This document shows, one piece after another, positions 28,293 through 37,845 of a stretch of DNA of 64,000 nt. Under the pieces are notes generated by a model. That model did not search any database, was not told where the DNA came from, and saw nothing but the letters and a program-made list of their open reading frames with translations. Both the position numbers and the translations under genes were made by a program. Origin of the DNA: Janthinobacterium lividum PAMC 25724 (GTDB lineage Bacteria > Pseudomonadota > Gammaproteobacteria > Burkholderiales > Burkholderiaceae_D); the NCBI GenBank assembly GCA_000242815.2, contig AHHB01000048.1:62001-126000 (forward strand), in the 5' to 3' direction. The first letter of the stretch is position 1. Every line of letters begins with the position of its first letter.

Positions 28293-29264
28293 TTATGCGC
28301 GCTCGCCGCGGCGGCGGTAAGTGTCGAGCACCACGGCAGCGACGATCACCAGGCCCGTGACGATGCGTTTGACGGGTTCGGATACGCCCACTTGCGCCAG
28401 GCCCGCTTCCAGCACGGAAATAATCAGCACGCCAATAAAGGTACTGATGACGGAGCCGCGCCCGCCCATCAGGCTGGTGCCGCCGATCACCACGGCGGCG
28501 ATCACTTGCAATTCCATGCCCACGCCGCCGTTCGGATCGGCCGCTTCCAGGCGCGAGACCTGGAACAGGGCACCCACGCCGGCGAGGAAACCCATCAGGG
28601 CAAACACCAGCACTTTGGACGGTTTGGTATTGATGCCGGACAAACGCACGGCTTCTTCATTCGTGCCGATACCGATCCAGTGGCGTCCCAGCACCGTGCG
28701 CGTGAGCACCAGGTGGCCGATCACAACAATAGCGATGGCGGCGATGAAGGCAGGCGACAGGCCGAAGGCGATCGGCGAACTGATGCCGTCAACGGCGCTG
28801 CCGATATATTCCGTGCGCGAGTTGGTCACTTGATAGGCCAGGCCGCGTGCCATTTCCAGCACGCCCAGCGAGACGATGAACGAGGGAATGCGCCAGCCGA
28901 CGGAAATCAGGCCCGTGGTGGCGCCGCACACGGCGGCGACGAACATGCCCAGCAGGGCGGCGCTCCACACAGGCCAGCCCCAGTGCACGACGGCCAGCGA
29001 CAGCACGGAAGCGGCCAGCGCCATCACCGAGCCCACGGACAGATCGATGCCGCCGATGATCAGGACAAAGGTCATGCCGACCGCCATCACCACCAGCGTC
29101 GGGATGTTGTTCGACAGGGTGCTGAGGGTAGCGAGCGTAAAGAAGTTTTCGCTGGCAAACGAGAACAGCACACACATGGCCAGCAGGGCGCCGATCAGGC
29201 CTGCATAGTTTTTCAGGTCGGCCAGGCTGCGCTGCAGATACGAAGGAGAGGAGTGGATAGTCAT
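28293..29264 (-). CDS. rbsC: Ribose ABC transporter permease
   Basis: 323 residues, about ten membrane segments. The conserved family stretch GGIDLSVGSVMAL lies near residue 70 and GGTSLMGGRGSV near 260. Known role: homodimeric inner-membrane channel of the ribose importer, fed by RbsB and driven by RbsA. It lies 18 bp after rbsA. Confidence 0.95.
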   Translation of the reverse strand: MTIHSSPSYLQRSLADLKNYAGLIGALLAMCVLFSFASENFFTLATLSTLSNNIPTLVVMAVGMTFVLIIGGIDLSVGSVMALAASVLSLAVVHWGWPVWSAALLGMFVAAVCGATTGLISVGWRIPSFIVSLGVLEMARGLAYQVTNSRTEYIGSAVDGISSPIAFGLSPAFIAAIAIVVIGHLVLTRTVLGRHWIGIGTNEEAVRLSGINTKPSKVLVFALMGFLAGVGALFQVSRLEAADPNGGVGMELQVIAAVVIGGTSLMGGRGSVISTFIGVLIISVLEAGLAQVGVSEPVKRIVTGLVIVAAVVLDTYRRRGERA

Positions 29265-29282
29265 GGGAATCTTTCCGGCGGA

Positions 29283-30836
29283 TCAGGCCGCAGCTGGAGT
29301 GGAAGTAGGAGTCAAATAGCCAGAGAAGGCGGCCGATAGCAGCGCGTCCTGGCTCCAGGCGCCGCGCTCGAAGGTCTCGACGATGCTGCCCGCGCTCATC
29401 ACGGCGATGCGGTCACAAATCAGCATCAGTTCGCGCAAGTCGCTCGATACGATGACCAGGCCCTTGCCCTGGCGCGCCTGTTCCGCCAGCACCTGGTAAA
29501 TATCAAACTTGGCGCCGATATCGATGCCGCGCGTGGGCTCGTCGAACAGCATCACGGGGCAGTCGCGGTACAGCCAGCGCGCGATCACCACTTTTTGCTG
29601 GTTACCGCCCGACAATTCGGCCACCGTTTGCGCGCTGCTACGCGAACGGATGCCCAAGCGTTGAATATAGTCGTCGGCCACCGTCGCTTCGGCGGCGGCG
29701 TTAAGCCAACCGGCGCCACTGACGCTATCGAGCGACGCCAGGGTCGTGTTGACGGCGATGGACTGGCGCAGCAACAAACCCTGGCCCTTGCGGTCTTCCG
29801 TGATCATGGCAATGCCGGCCTGGACGGCGGCCTGCGGTGAACCCAGTACAGCCGGTGTTGCGCTGTCGCCAAGATACACTGCCCCGGCGTCGGCACGGTC
29901 GGCGCCGAAGATCAGGCGCAACAATTCCGTGCGGCCCGAGCCGATCAGGCCGGCGATGCCGAGGATTTCGCCCGCGCGCAAGTCGAAGGAAGTCGGTTTG
30001 ACCACCGTGCCGCGCGCCAAGCCGCGCACGCGCAGCAGCGGCGCGCCGATGCTGCGTCCGCTCAAGTCGACGGCGTCATCGGCCGAACGGCCGACCATCA
30101 GGCTGACCAGGTCGGCGGCGGAATGGCCGGCGATGTCGTCGTCGCACACGAGCTGGCCGTCGCGCAGCACGGCGATGCGGTCAGCCACGCGCTTGAGTTC
30201 TTCCAGACGGTGGGAAATATAGATGATGCACACGCCTTCGGCCTTCAGACGCTCGATTTGCAGGAACAGCAATTCCACTTCGCGGTGCGTCAGCATGGCC
30301 GTCGGCTCATCGAGCACCAGCAGGCGGCAGGCACCGATCAGGTTGCGCGCGATCTCGATCATTTGCTGGTGGCCGATGCCCAGTTCACCGACGAGTGTCC
30401 ACGGGTCGAGTCCACCCAAGCCCACTTTCTCCATCTGTTCGCGCGCGTCGCGCGCAAGACGGCTGCGGTCGATGAAGCCGAAGCGCTGCGGCAAATTCTT
30501 CAGGTACAGGTTTTCCGCGATCGACAGCGTGGGAATCAAGTTCAGTTCCTGCATCACCATGCGGATGCCCAGCGCCTCGGCTGCACCACGCGAGGCGGGC
30601 CGATACGGCTTGCCGTCGAGCAGCATCGTGCCCGTGCTGGCTTGCTCCAGGCCACAGATGATCTTCGACAGAGTGCTCTTGCCCGCGCCGTTCTCGCCCG
30701 TCAGCGCCAGCACCTGGCCAGGGGCAAAACGCAGGCCCACGCCGCCCAGCACGGGGCCGACATAGGACTTGCCGATGTTATCCAGAGTCAATAAAGAGAT
30801 GGCGGCTGTTGGCGCCGGGGGGATGTCGCTAGGCAT
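29283..30836 (-). CDS. rbsA: Ribose ABC transporter ATP-binding protein
   Basis: 517 residues with two tandem ABC domains, as in the sugar-import class. The first has Walker A TGENGAGKST and Walker B LLVLDEPTAML. The second has the usual degenerate Walker A (GLIGSGRTE), with signature SGGNQQKV and Walker B MLFDEPTRGID. The ATG at 30836 has GGAG 8 bp upstream; the ATG at 30872 would add 12 residues. The gap to rbsB is 98 bp, wide enough for a small processing or attenuation site. Confidence 0.95.
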   Translation of the reverse strand: MPSDIPPAPTAAISLLTLDNIGKSYVGPVLGGVGLRFAPGQVLALTGENGAGKSTLSKIICGLEQASTGTMLLDGKPYRPASRGAAEALGIRMVMQELNLIPTLSIAENLYLKNLPQRFGFIDRSRLARDAREQMEKVGLGGLDPWTLVGELGIGHQQMIEIARNLIGACRLLVLDEPTAMLTHREVELLFLQIERLKAEGVCIIYISHRLEELKRVADRIAVLRDGQLVCDDDIAGHSAADLVSLMVGRSADDAVDLSGRSIGAPLLRVRGLARGTVVKPTSFDLRAGEILGIAGLIGSGRTELLRLIFGADRADAGAVYLGDSATPAVLGSPQAAVQAGIAMITEDRKGQGLLLRQSIAVNTTLASLDSVSGAGWLNAAAEATVADDYIQRLGIRSRSSAQTVAELSGGNQQKVVIARWLYRDCPVMLFDEPTRGIDIGAKFDIYQVLAEQARQGKGLVIVSSDLRELMLICDRIAVMSAGSIVETFERGAWSQDALLSAAFSGYLTPTSTPAAA

Positions 30837-30934
30837 GATAAAACTCCGCAGTAGTGGCGGCGGGGCCGGCACCGCCTACTCCCTACTAATGAGTACGCAG
30901 GCGCCGGCCGCGGCGGGATCAAACGATCAGGCGA

Positions 30935-31894
30935 TCAGGACTTGGCGCCCTTGGCGACCAATTCGACCTTGGTTTCGATGACGCCACCCAGGTCAGCCTG
31001 TTTCTTCTTCTGTGCCAGGGCTTTGAGCACGGTGTCGATGCCGAACACGGCTTGCTGCGAACCGAACTGGTCAGCGGTGGCCAGCACGCGGCCATCGGCC
31101 AGCATCGGCTTGATGGCGTTGATGTTGTCGTAGCCGACGACCAGCACTTTGCCCGTCTTGCCTGCGGCCTTGATGGCGGAAATGGCGCCGATGGCCATGT
31201 TGTCGTTACCGCACAGCAAGGCCTTGATATTCGGATTGGCGTTCAGCATGGCGGCCGCTACCGTGTTGGCAGGGGCGATTTCCCACTGGCCCGACTGCAC
31301 GCTGACAACCTTGGCGCCGGCCGCATTCATGGCGTCCTGGAAGCCCAGGGTACGCTGCTGTGCATTGTAAGTGGTGGAAACGCCTTCGATGATGCCGACG
31401 GGGTCGCCCTTTTTGAGCTGCGGGGCCAGATAATCGCCGACGACCTTGGCGCCCTTGCGGTTGTCAGGACCGACGAATGGCACGCTGATGCCCTTCTCTT
31501 TCAGGGCGCCCTCGTCGAGCTTGTTGTCGATATTGACGACGATGATGCCTGCATCGATGGCTTTCTTCAGCACCGGCACCAGCGCTTTCGAGTCGGCAGG
31601 GGCGATCACCAGCGCGTTGACGCGCGCGACGATCATTTGCTCGACCAGCTTGATCTGGCTCGACGTATCCGTCTCATCCTTGATGCCGTTCGACAGCAAG
31701 TCGTACTTGGCGGCATTCGCCTTCTGATGCGCCTTGGCGCCATTTTCCATGGTCAGGAAAAATTCATTGGCGAGCGACTTCATCACCAGCGCGACCTTCG
31801 GTTTGGCAGGTGTCTGCGCCATCGCCGGCACGGCGGGCAAGGCACACACCAGGACAGCGGCGGCAATCATTTTCAGGCGAATACGGGATGTCAT
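30935..31894 (-). CDS. rbsB: Ribose ABC transporter substrate-binding protein
   Basis: 319 residues. The signal peptide (MTSRIRLKMIAAAVLVCALP...AMAQ, cleaved after about residue 26) is followed by a type-I periplasmic binding fold with NVGIDNKL-like and CGNDNMAIGAISA segments of the ribose/galactose group. GGAG precedes the ATG. First gene of the operon, next to the operator at 31955. It captures the sugar in the periplasm; the ribose assignment rests on rbsD and rbsK in the same operon. Confidence 0.95.
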   Translation of the reverse strand: MTSRIRLKMIAAAVLVCALPAVPAMAQTPAKPKVALVMKSLANEFFLTMENGAKAHQKANAAKYDLLSNGIKDETDTSSQIKLVEQMIVARVNALVIAPADSKALVPVLKKAIDAGIIVVNIDNKLDEGALKEKGISVPFVGPDNRKGAKVVGDYLAPQLKKGDPVGIIEGVSTTYNAQQRTLGFQDAMNAAGAKVVSVQSGQWEIAPANTVAAAMLNANPNIKALLCGNDNMAIGAISAIKAAGKTGKVLVVGYDNINAIKPMLADGRVLATADQFGSQQAVFGIDTVLKALAQKKKQADLGGVIETKVELVAKGAKS

Positions 31895-32230
31895 GAGCGT
31901 CTCCAGAGTTGTTGGTCAAGCATGTGTAGAGTATGCATTGATGGAATTTCATTGCGCGCAAACGTTTGCGCGAAGCGAATAGTGCCTCAATGCCACATAT
32001 TAGTGCAAGCAAAACTGTATGTGCGGTGCAGCAAAAAGAGTAAGTTCAGAAGCAGGCAAGCGCATGCGATCCTCCTCTCAGGAGCTTTGTTGCCGTAGGG
32101 CTAGCTATTCAATAGTTTTCCCAGCACCAAGTTAGCACATGGGAAAATTATCTTTGATGCTTTTCAGTTTTCAACTACCGGTAGTAAACCTGCCGGCAAG
32201 GGCGCCGCGCCCTATCTTGGTGCGCAGAAA
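31895..32230. promoter_or_regulatory. Intergenic region upstream of rbsB
   Basis: It holds the rbs operator and promoter near rbsB. The remainder, up to the terminator of the next gene, holds no ORF that I support. Confidence 0.5.
31955..31972. promoter_or_regulatory. Probable RbsR operator
   Basis: A perfect 18-bp palindrome, CGCGCAAACGTTTGCGCG, is centred about 70 bp upstream of the rbsB start. The central AAACGTTT is the classic LacI-family operator core. Confidence 0.85.
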
Positions 32231-32268
32231 GAAAAAACCCGGCAGCGCAGGTCGCGTTGCCGGGTTTT
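32231..32268 (-). terminator. Terminator of the YgiQ-family gene
   Basis: A 14-bp stem with one G-T pair (32234-32247 with 32255-32268) has a T run on the minus strand. It lies 28 bp past the stop codon. Confidence 0.87.
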
Positions 32269-32295
32269 CCATCCATGCCCCAAGGGAGATGACAG

Positions 32296-34632
32296 TTACT
32301 TGCGTCCGCCCCGTGCCGGCGCGGCATGGCCGCCCTTAGCAGGTGGCTTGCTGCCGCGCCCCAGCGGCGCGGCGGCTGGTTTGGCACGGGTTTTGATGGT
32401 CGACAAGATCGAGGGACGCACTTTCGACTCGGCAGCCGAAGCTTTTGGCGCCGCTGCCGTGCCGCCCAGGGCGATACGGTTCTTGCCCGGCGTGACCTTG
32501 AACTTGTCCGGCGTGCCGGCACCATGCGTCTGGCGGCTGCGTTCGCCTGCCGCCAGGCCGCCCGACTCCGACGAAGTCCAGGCAGGAATCAGATGCTTGT
32601 CGCCATTGCCGATCAGGTCGCCACGCCCCATGTTGACCAGCGCTTCGCGCAGGATAGGCCAGTTGGCCGGGTCCTGGTAGCGCAGGAAAGCTTTATGCGT
32701 GCGGCGGATCTTACCGCTACGCGCCGTTTCCACCACTTCCGAGTCAGCCGTCACCTTGCGCAAGGGATTCTTGCGCGTGTGATACATCGTCGTGGCCATC
32801 GCCATCGGCGTAGGCATAAAGGTTTGCACCTGGTCCAATTTAAAATTGTTTTTCTTCAGCCACAGAGCCAGGTTCAGCATGTCCAGGTCTGTCGTGCCCG
32901 GATGGGCGGCGATGAAATACGGGATCAGGTATTGCTTCTTGCCCGCTTCCAACGAGAAACGGTCGAACATTTCCTTGAACTCGTCATACGCGCCTATGCC
33001 GGGCTTCATCATCTTCGACAAGGTGCCCTCTTCCGTATGCTCGGGCGCGATCTTCAGCAAGCCACCGACGTGGTGCGTCACCAGTTCCTTCACATACTCA
33101 GGCGAGCGCACGGCCAGGTCATAGCGCAAGCCCGAGCTGATCAGCACTTTCTTGATGCCGGGAATGGCGCGCGCCTTGCGGTACAGGGAAATGAGCTTGC
33201 TATGGTCCGTGCCCAGATTCACGCAGATGGACGGGTAGACACAAGACAGGCGGCGGCACGATACTTCGATCTCTTTTTCCTTGCATGCGAGGCGATACAT
33301 ATTCGCCGTAGGGCCGCCCATATCCGAAATAGTGCCCGTAAAACCTTTGGTTTTATCGCGGATATGCTCAATTTCGCGCAAGATCGACGGTTCCGAACGG
33401 CTCTGGATGATGCGCCCTTCGTGCTCGGTGATCGAGCAGAAAGTACAGCCGCCAAAACAGCCGCGCATGATGTTGACGGAAAAACGGATCATTTCCCAGG
33501 CGGGAATGTGCGCCTTGCCATAGCTCGGGTGCGGTGCACGCGCATAATTCATGTCGTACACGCCATCCATCTCGTCCATGGCCAGCGGCAGCGGCGGTGG
33601 ATTGAGCCACACATCGCGTTCGCCGTGCGCCTGCACCATGGCGCGCGCATTGCCGGGATTCGATTCCAGGTGGAACACGCGCGACGCGTGCGCATACATG
33701 ACCGGGTCATCCTTGACGACGTCGTAGGCTGGCAGGCGCACGACCGTCTTGTCGTGCTTTTCCTTGGCCATGGCCAGGCGCTCTTCGCGGCTCATGATAC
33801 GGATAGGCTTGATGACTTCAGCCGATTTCGATGCATTTTCCGTGGCGCAGGCGGTTTTGTCTTCCTGCACCATCTCGTACGGGCTGTAGTGCGGGTCGAT
33901 CTTGCCGGGCACGTCGACGCGGGTGGAATTGTGCACGCCCCAATCGTCGCCGGGCAACCAGCCGGAAGGGACCATGAAGGCCGTGCCGCGCAAGTTGCGG
34001 ATATCCTTGATCGCTTCCCCGGCAGCGAGGCGGTGGGTCAGGTCGACCAGCGCCCGCTCGGCATTGCCGAAAATCAACAAATCAGCCTTGGAATCGGGCA
34101 AGACGGAACGGCGGACCTTGTCCGACCAGTAATCGTAATGGGCGATGCGGCGCAAGGACGCTTCGATGCTGCCGATGACGATGGGCACGTCGGGATAGGC
34201 TTCGCGCGCGCGCTGGGCGTACACGGTGACGGCGCGGTCCGGGCGCTTGTTCGGCTCGGCATTCGCGGTGTAGGCGTCGTCGGAACGGATCTTGCGGTCA
34301 GCCGTGTACTGGTTGACCATGGAATCCATATTGCCGGCGGTAATGCCGTAATACAGACGCGGCTTGCCGAGAATGCGGAAGGCCTCGGCCGACAGCCAGT
34401 CGGGCTGGCTGATGATGCCGACGCGGTAACCCTGCGCTTCAAGCAGGCGACCCACCAGGGCCATGCCGAAACTCGGATGGTCGATGTAGGCGTCGCCCGT
34501 GACGAGGATGACGTCGCACTGGTCCCAGCCCAGCGCGTCCATCTCGGCACGCGACATCGGCAGGAAAGGCGCTACGGCAGCGCGGGCAGACCGCTTGGGA
34601 ACGGTCGCAAATAAATTGGTAGGGGAGCTCAT
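32296..34632 (-). CDS. YgiQ family radical SAM protein
   Basis: 778 residues. The radical SAM cluster motif CFGGCTFC lies near residue 390, preceded by an N-terminal cobalamin-binding-like Rossmann region (about residues 40-200). The C-terminal 100 residues are Lys/Ala/Pro-rich with RGG-like ends, probably disordered. Known: YgiQ proteins carry a 4Fe-4S cluster and SAM; the reaction is not established. The start [17 protein letters not shown] is normal for the family. It lies downstream of VF530 and DUF4404 genes in the same direction. Confidence 0.93.
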   Translation of the reverse strand: MSSPTNLFATVPKRSARAAVAPFLPMSRAEMDALGWDQCDVILVTGDAYIDHPSFGMALVGRLLEAQGYRVGIISQPDWLSAEAFRILGKPRLYYGITAGNMDSMVNQYTADRKIRSDDAYTANAEPNKRPDRAVTVYAQRAREAYPDVPIVIGSIEASLRRIAHYDYWSDKVRRSVLPDSKADLLIFGNAERALVDLTHRLAAGEAIKDIRNLRGTAFMVPSGWLPGDDWGVHNSTRVDVPGKIDPHYSPYEMVQEDKTACATENASKSAEVIKPIRIMSREERLAMAKEKHDKTVVRLPAYDVVKDDPVMYAHASRVFHLESNPGNARAMVQAHGERDVWLNPPPLPLAMDEMDGVYDMNYARAPHPSYGKAHIPAWEMIRFSVNIMRGCFGGCTFCSITEHEGRIIQSRSEPSILREIEHIRDKTKGFTGTISDMGGPTANMYRLACKEKEIEVSCRRLSCVYPSICVNLGTDHSKLISLYRKARAIPGIKKVLISSGLRYDLAVRSPEYVKELVTHHVGGLLKIAPEHTEEGTLSKMMKPGIGAYDEFKEMFDRFSLEAGKKQYLIPYFIAAHPGTTDLDMLNLALWLKKNNFKLDQVQTFMPTPMAMATTMYHTRKNPLRKVTADSEVVETARSGKIRRTHKAFLRYQDPANWPILREALVNMGRGDLIGNGDKHLIPAWTSSESGGLAAGERSRQTHGAGTPDKFKVTPGKNRIALGGTAAAPKASAAESKVRPSILSTIKTRAKPAAAPLGRGSKPPAKGGHAAPARGGRK

Positions 34633-34729
34633 AGGGTACGGATTGTACCGGAATTGGCCATTTCCAACCTGACGGCCTGCTTTTTACTGTTGGATTTTCG
34701 TATAAAAAACGTTTATTTTTCAATTACTT

Positions 34730-34866
34730 GGGGTCACACCCTTTGAGTCTGACCCTAGAATTGAAGGTCTGGGGGTAGACGTTGGCATTTGACCCAACAC
34801 CTTGACTGCTGGGGTACGACCCGACGGGTCGGCCCCCGATCAACGCGTAGCGACTGACCCCGATCA
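34730..34866. repeat. GGGTCAG/CTGACCC-type element, copy B, overlapping the DUF4404 3' end
   Basis: Motifs GGGGTCACACCC (34730-34741), GTCTGACCC (34747-34755), the hairpin CGACCCGACGGGTCG (about 34817-34831) and CTGACCCCGATC (ending near 34866) give an array related to the element at 21109. It begins where conserved DUF4404 sequence ends and contains that gene's stop codon. Confidence 0.55.
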
Positions 34867-35141
34867 GATACCATATTAGCTAAAATCTCACCCAACTCGC
34901 GCAAGGCCGGCTCCAGTTTCGGATGCTTGACGGCAAACTTGGCCGACAATTCCTGGCTGCGCTCGGCCAGTCCATAGGTGGTCGACTCTTGGTCCTGTTC
35001 CTGGGCAGCGCGCTTTTCCATCAGCAACTTGATGTCGACGTCGAGTTTTTGCAGCAAAGCATGCAGTTCTTCATCAACGGGGCCGCTGGTTTGGAGTGTC
35101 GAATGCAGCTGTTGCAGCGATTCCTTGAGTTTGCTATCCAT
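34755..35141 (-). CDS. DUF4404 family protein with an altered C-terminus
   Basis: 128 residues. Residues 1-90 (MDSKLKESLQQLHSTLQTSG ... RELGEILANM) fit DUF4404, a short, mostly helical family of about 85-90 residues with unknown function. Residues 91-128 (from VSDRGQSLRV) are Arg/Gln-rich and encoded by the GGGTC-type repeat, so the original stop was probably lost. It lies 11 bp after the VF530 gene, suggesting co-transcription. Confidence 0.85.
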   Translation of the reverse strand: MDSKLKESLQQLHSTLQTSGPVDEELHALLQKLDVDIKLLMEKRAAQEQDQESTTYGLAERSQELSAKFAVKHPKLEPALRELGEILANMVSDRGQSLRVDRGPTRRVVPQQSRCWVKCQRLPPDLQF

Positions 35142-35152
35142 GTTTTTTCCTG

Positions 35153-35365
35153 TCAGTCAGTAAATTGCGTGTCCAGGTACAACTGTTCCACCCTGCTCCT
35201 GGCCCACGGGGTCTTGCGCAAAAACTTCAGGCTCGACTTGATGCTGGGATCGCTGATGAAGCAATTGATATCGATGTGCTTGGCCAAGCCGTCCCAATCG
35301 TAGTGGGCCTGCAGGCGCGTCACGATAGCTTCCAGGGTGATGCCATTCAAATCTTGCTGACTCAT
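35153..35365 (-). CDS. VF530 family DNA-binding protein
   Basis: 70 residues, [24 protein letters not shown] ... [22 protein letters not shown], a clear match to the VF530/DUF2132 family of small helical proteins reported to bind DNA. The physiological role is not known. First gene of a likely VF530-DUF4404(-ygiQ) unit. Confidence 0.9.
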   Translation of the reverse strand: MSQQDLNGITLEAIVTRLQAHYDWDGLAKHIDINCFISDPSIKSSLKFLRKTPWARSRVEQLYLDTQFTD

Positions 35366-35474
35366 ATACTCTTTCTACTACCTTCTTGTTGACATCTTAC
35401 GCAATTCTACGCCGCCGGCAAAGAAAGCTTGCGTGGGTCATGAAGACGCAGCGCAAGCTTCAGATAAGGACGGC

Positions 35475-37619
35475 TTACTTGGCGTTCAAGCCGCGGCGTT
35501 CCAGCAGCGGTTCCACGCTGGCGTCGCGGCCGCGGAAATCACGGAACAGTTGCAGGGCATCGACGCTGCCGCCGCGCGACAGCAATTTGCTGCGGAACCA
35601 GTCGCCATTCTTGCGCGTCAGGCCGCCGTTTTCCTTGAACCAGTTGACCGATTCCGCGTCCAGCTTTTCCGACCACAAATAGGCGTAATAGGCCGCCGAA
35701 TAGCCGCCCGCGAAGCTATGCGAAAAGTAGCTGCTGCGGTAGCGCGGCGGCACGGGCGCATAATCGACGCCCGCATCGCTCAAGGCCGCTTTTTCAAAGG
35801 CCAGCACGTCGGTCGGGATCTGGCTCGGCGCCAGCTGGTGCCAGCGCTGATCCAGCAGGGCCGCCGACAGGTATTCCGTGGTCATGAAGCCCTGGTTGAA
35901 TTTCTTCGCTGCCGTGACCTTGTCGAGCAACTCCTGCGGCATGGCCGCGCCGCTCTGGTAGTGCTTGGCATAGTTTTGCAGCACTTCCGGCCAGATAGCC
36001 CACATTTCATTGACTTGCGATGGATATTCGACGAAGTCGCTCGGTACGCTGGTGCCGGCAAAGCGCGGGTATTTCACGTTTGAAAACATGCCGTGCAGCG
36101 CATGGCCGAATTCGTGGAATATGGTCGTCACTTCATCGAAGGTCAATAGCGTCGGCTGGCCGGCAGGCGGCTTGGGAATATTCAACTGATTGGCCACCAC
36201 CGGATGCGTGCCCATCAGTGACGACTGCGACACGTATTCATTCATCCATGCGCCGCCATGCTTGTTGCCGCGCGCATAAAAGTCGGCGATGAACAGCGCC
36301 AGCGGCTTGCCGTTGGCATCGAGCACGTCATAGACGCGCACGTCCGGGTTGTACACCGGCAGATCGGTACGCTGTTTGAAGCTGATGCCGTACAGTTTAT
36401 TGGCGGCAAAGAAGACGCCGTTATTCAACACGCTATCGAGTTCCAGGTACGGTTTCAGCTCGTTTTCATCAAAATTAAAACGTTGCTTGCGCAGCTTGTC
36501 CGTGTAGATGGCCCAGTCGGCCGCCGCTACCTGGAAACCGCCTTTTTCCGCGTCGACCAGTTGCTGCAGGTCGGCCGCTTCGCGGCGCGCGTTGGCGACA
36601 GCCGGTTTCGCCAGTTCCGACAACAGGGTGTTGACGGCCGTGGTGGTCTTGGCTGTCTGGTCTTCCAGCGAGTAGGCGGCGTAATTGGCGTAACCGAGCA
36701 AGGTGGCCCGTTCGGCGCGCAGTTTTGCCAGCTTCAGCACGATGGCGCGATTGTCGAACTCGCCGCCTTCGCTGCCGCGCTTCAGCGAAGCGTCCATCAG
36801 GCGCTGGCGTGTCTTGCGATCCGTCAATACAGCCAGCGGCGGCTGGCTGCTGGTGTTGACCAGGGCGATGACGAACTTGCCCGTCAAGCCCCGTTCCTTG
36901 GCTGCCGTGGCGGCCGTGTCGATATCACTGTCCGTCATGCCAGCGAGCTCGGCGCGCGTATCGACGACGATGCTCTTGGCATTCGTTTCCTTCAGCACGT
37001 TTTGCGCAAAGGCCGTTTCCAGGCCCGCCTGCTCGGCGTTGTAGGCTTTCAATTTTTCCTTGTCCGCATCGGACAGCTTGGCGCCGGCGCGCACAAAATC
37101 CGTGTGATAGCGGGCCAAAAGGCGCAAGGATTCGGCATCGAGGCCCAACTTGTCGCGCTTGGCGTACAGGGTGTCGATGCGGGCAAACAGTTTCGGGTTC
37201 AGGGTGATCGCGTCGCCATGCGCGGCCAGTTTCGGCGACACATCCACTTCCACCGCTTCGATCACGCTGTTGGTGTTGGTCGAGGTCATGTTGCTGAAGA
37301 TGCTCTGCACGCGGTGCAGCAGTTGCCCCGTGCGCTCGAGGGCGACGATGGTATTTTCAAACGTGGGGGCCTGGCGGTTGTTGGCAATCGCGTTGACTTC
37401 GGCCAGCTGGCGTTTCATGCCTTCGGCGAACGCCGGCGCGTAGTGAGCGTCCTTGATCAGGCCGAACTGCGGCATCTGGAACGGCAGCGGACTGGCTTTG
37501 AGCAAAGGATTCTGGGCGCTGATGGCGGCAGCCGGTGTAGCGGCGGCGGCCAGGGCGGCAGGAGCGGCGTGAGCCAGCATGACGCTGGCAGCGATGACGA
37601 GCAGTTGTGGACGGATCAT
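35475..37619 (-). CDS. M3 family metallopeptidase (Dcp/OpdA-like), copy 1
   Basis: 714 residues. A signal peptide MIRPQLLVIAASVMLAHAAPAALA is followed by the helical M3 fold and the zinc motif HEFGHALH near residue 501, with a downstream Glu in the FVEYPSQVNEMW segment. Known role: thimet-type peptidases and dipeptidyl carboxypeptidases cleave short peptides. The signal peptide puts it in the periplasm or outside. It is a close paralogue of the next gene; even the region upstream of the start is similar. The C-terminus DVSVEPLLERRGLNAK-like end (RGRDASVEPLLERRGLNAK) is shared. Confidence 0.95.
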   Translation of the reverse strand: MIRPQLLVIAASVMLAHAAPAALAAAATPAAAISAQNPLLKASPLPFQMPQFGLIKDAHYAPAFAEGMKRQLAEVNAIANNRQAPTFENTIVALERTGQLLHRVQSIFSNMTSTNTNSVIEAVEVDVSPKLAAHGDAITLNPKLFARIDTLYAKRDKLGLDAESLRLLARYHTDFVRAGAKLSDADKEKLKAYNAEQAGLETAFAQNVLKETNAKSIVVDTRAELAGMTDSDIDTAATAAKERGLTGKFVIALVNTSSQPPLAVLTDRKTRQRLMDASLKRGSEGGEFDNRAIVLKLAKLRAERATLLGYANYAAYSLEDQTAKTTTAVNTLLSELAKPAVANARREAADLQQLVDAEKGGFQVAAADWAIYTDKLRKQRFNFDENELKPYLELDSVLNNGVFFAANKLYGISFKQRTDLPVYNPDVRVYDVLDANGKPLALFIADFYARGNKHGGAWMNEYVSQSSLMGTHPVVANQLNIPKPPAGQPTLLTFDEVTTIFHEFGHALHGMFSNVKYPRFAGTSVPSDFVEYPSQVNEMWAIWPEVLQNYAKHYQSGAAMPQELLDKVTAAKKFNQGFMTTEYLSAALLDQRWHQLAPSQIPTDVLAFEKAALSDAGVDYAPVPPRYRSSYFSHSFAGGYSAAYYAYLWSEKLDAESVNWFKENGGLTRKNGDWFRSKLLSRGGSVDALQLFRDFRGRDASVEPLLERRGLNAK

Positions 37620-37775
37620 GACATCTTTCAGGAAGCGCGGGAGAGAACCGCGATCGCATCGCGGGCCAGTGGGAGATCATAGCAGCCTGTCACACGGGCG
37701 TCATCCAACATGGGCACTCCTGTGGTGCATAGCGGCAAATGCGCGCTTTACCACGGTTTATCATCAAAATTCCCA

Positions 37776-37806
37776 AATAAAAATGGCTGCCAATCGCTTG
37801 GCAGCC
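37776..37806 (-). terminator. Terminator of M3 peptidase copy 2
   Basis: A perfect 9-bp stem GGCTGCCAA / TTGGCAGCC with loop TCGC. On the minus strand it is followed by ATTTTTATTT. It lies 40 bp after the stop of copy 2 and would separate the two M3 transcripts. Confidence 0.82.
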
Positions 37807-37845
37807 ACTTCATTGACCCGGCTTTGAGAGCGGCAATACCCCTGT

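Noticed and set aside
35425..35460. Inverted repeat AAGCTTGCG ... CGCAAGCTT after M3 copy 1
   Set aside because: The loop is 18 nt and no T tract follows on the minus strand, so I do not call it a terminator.
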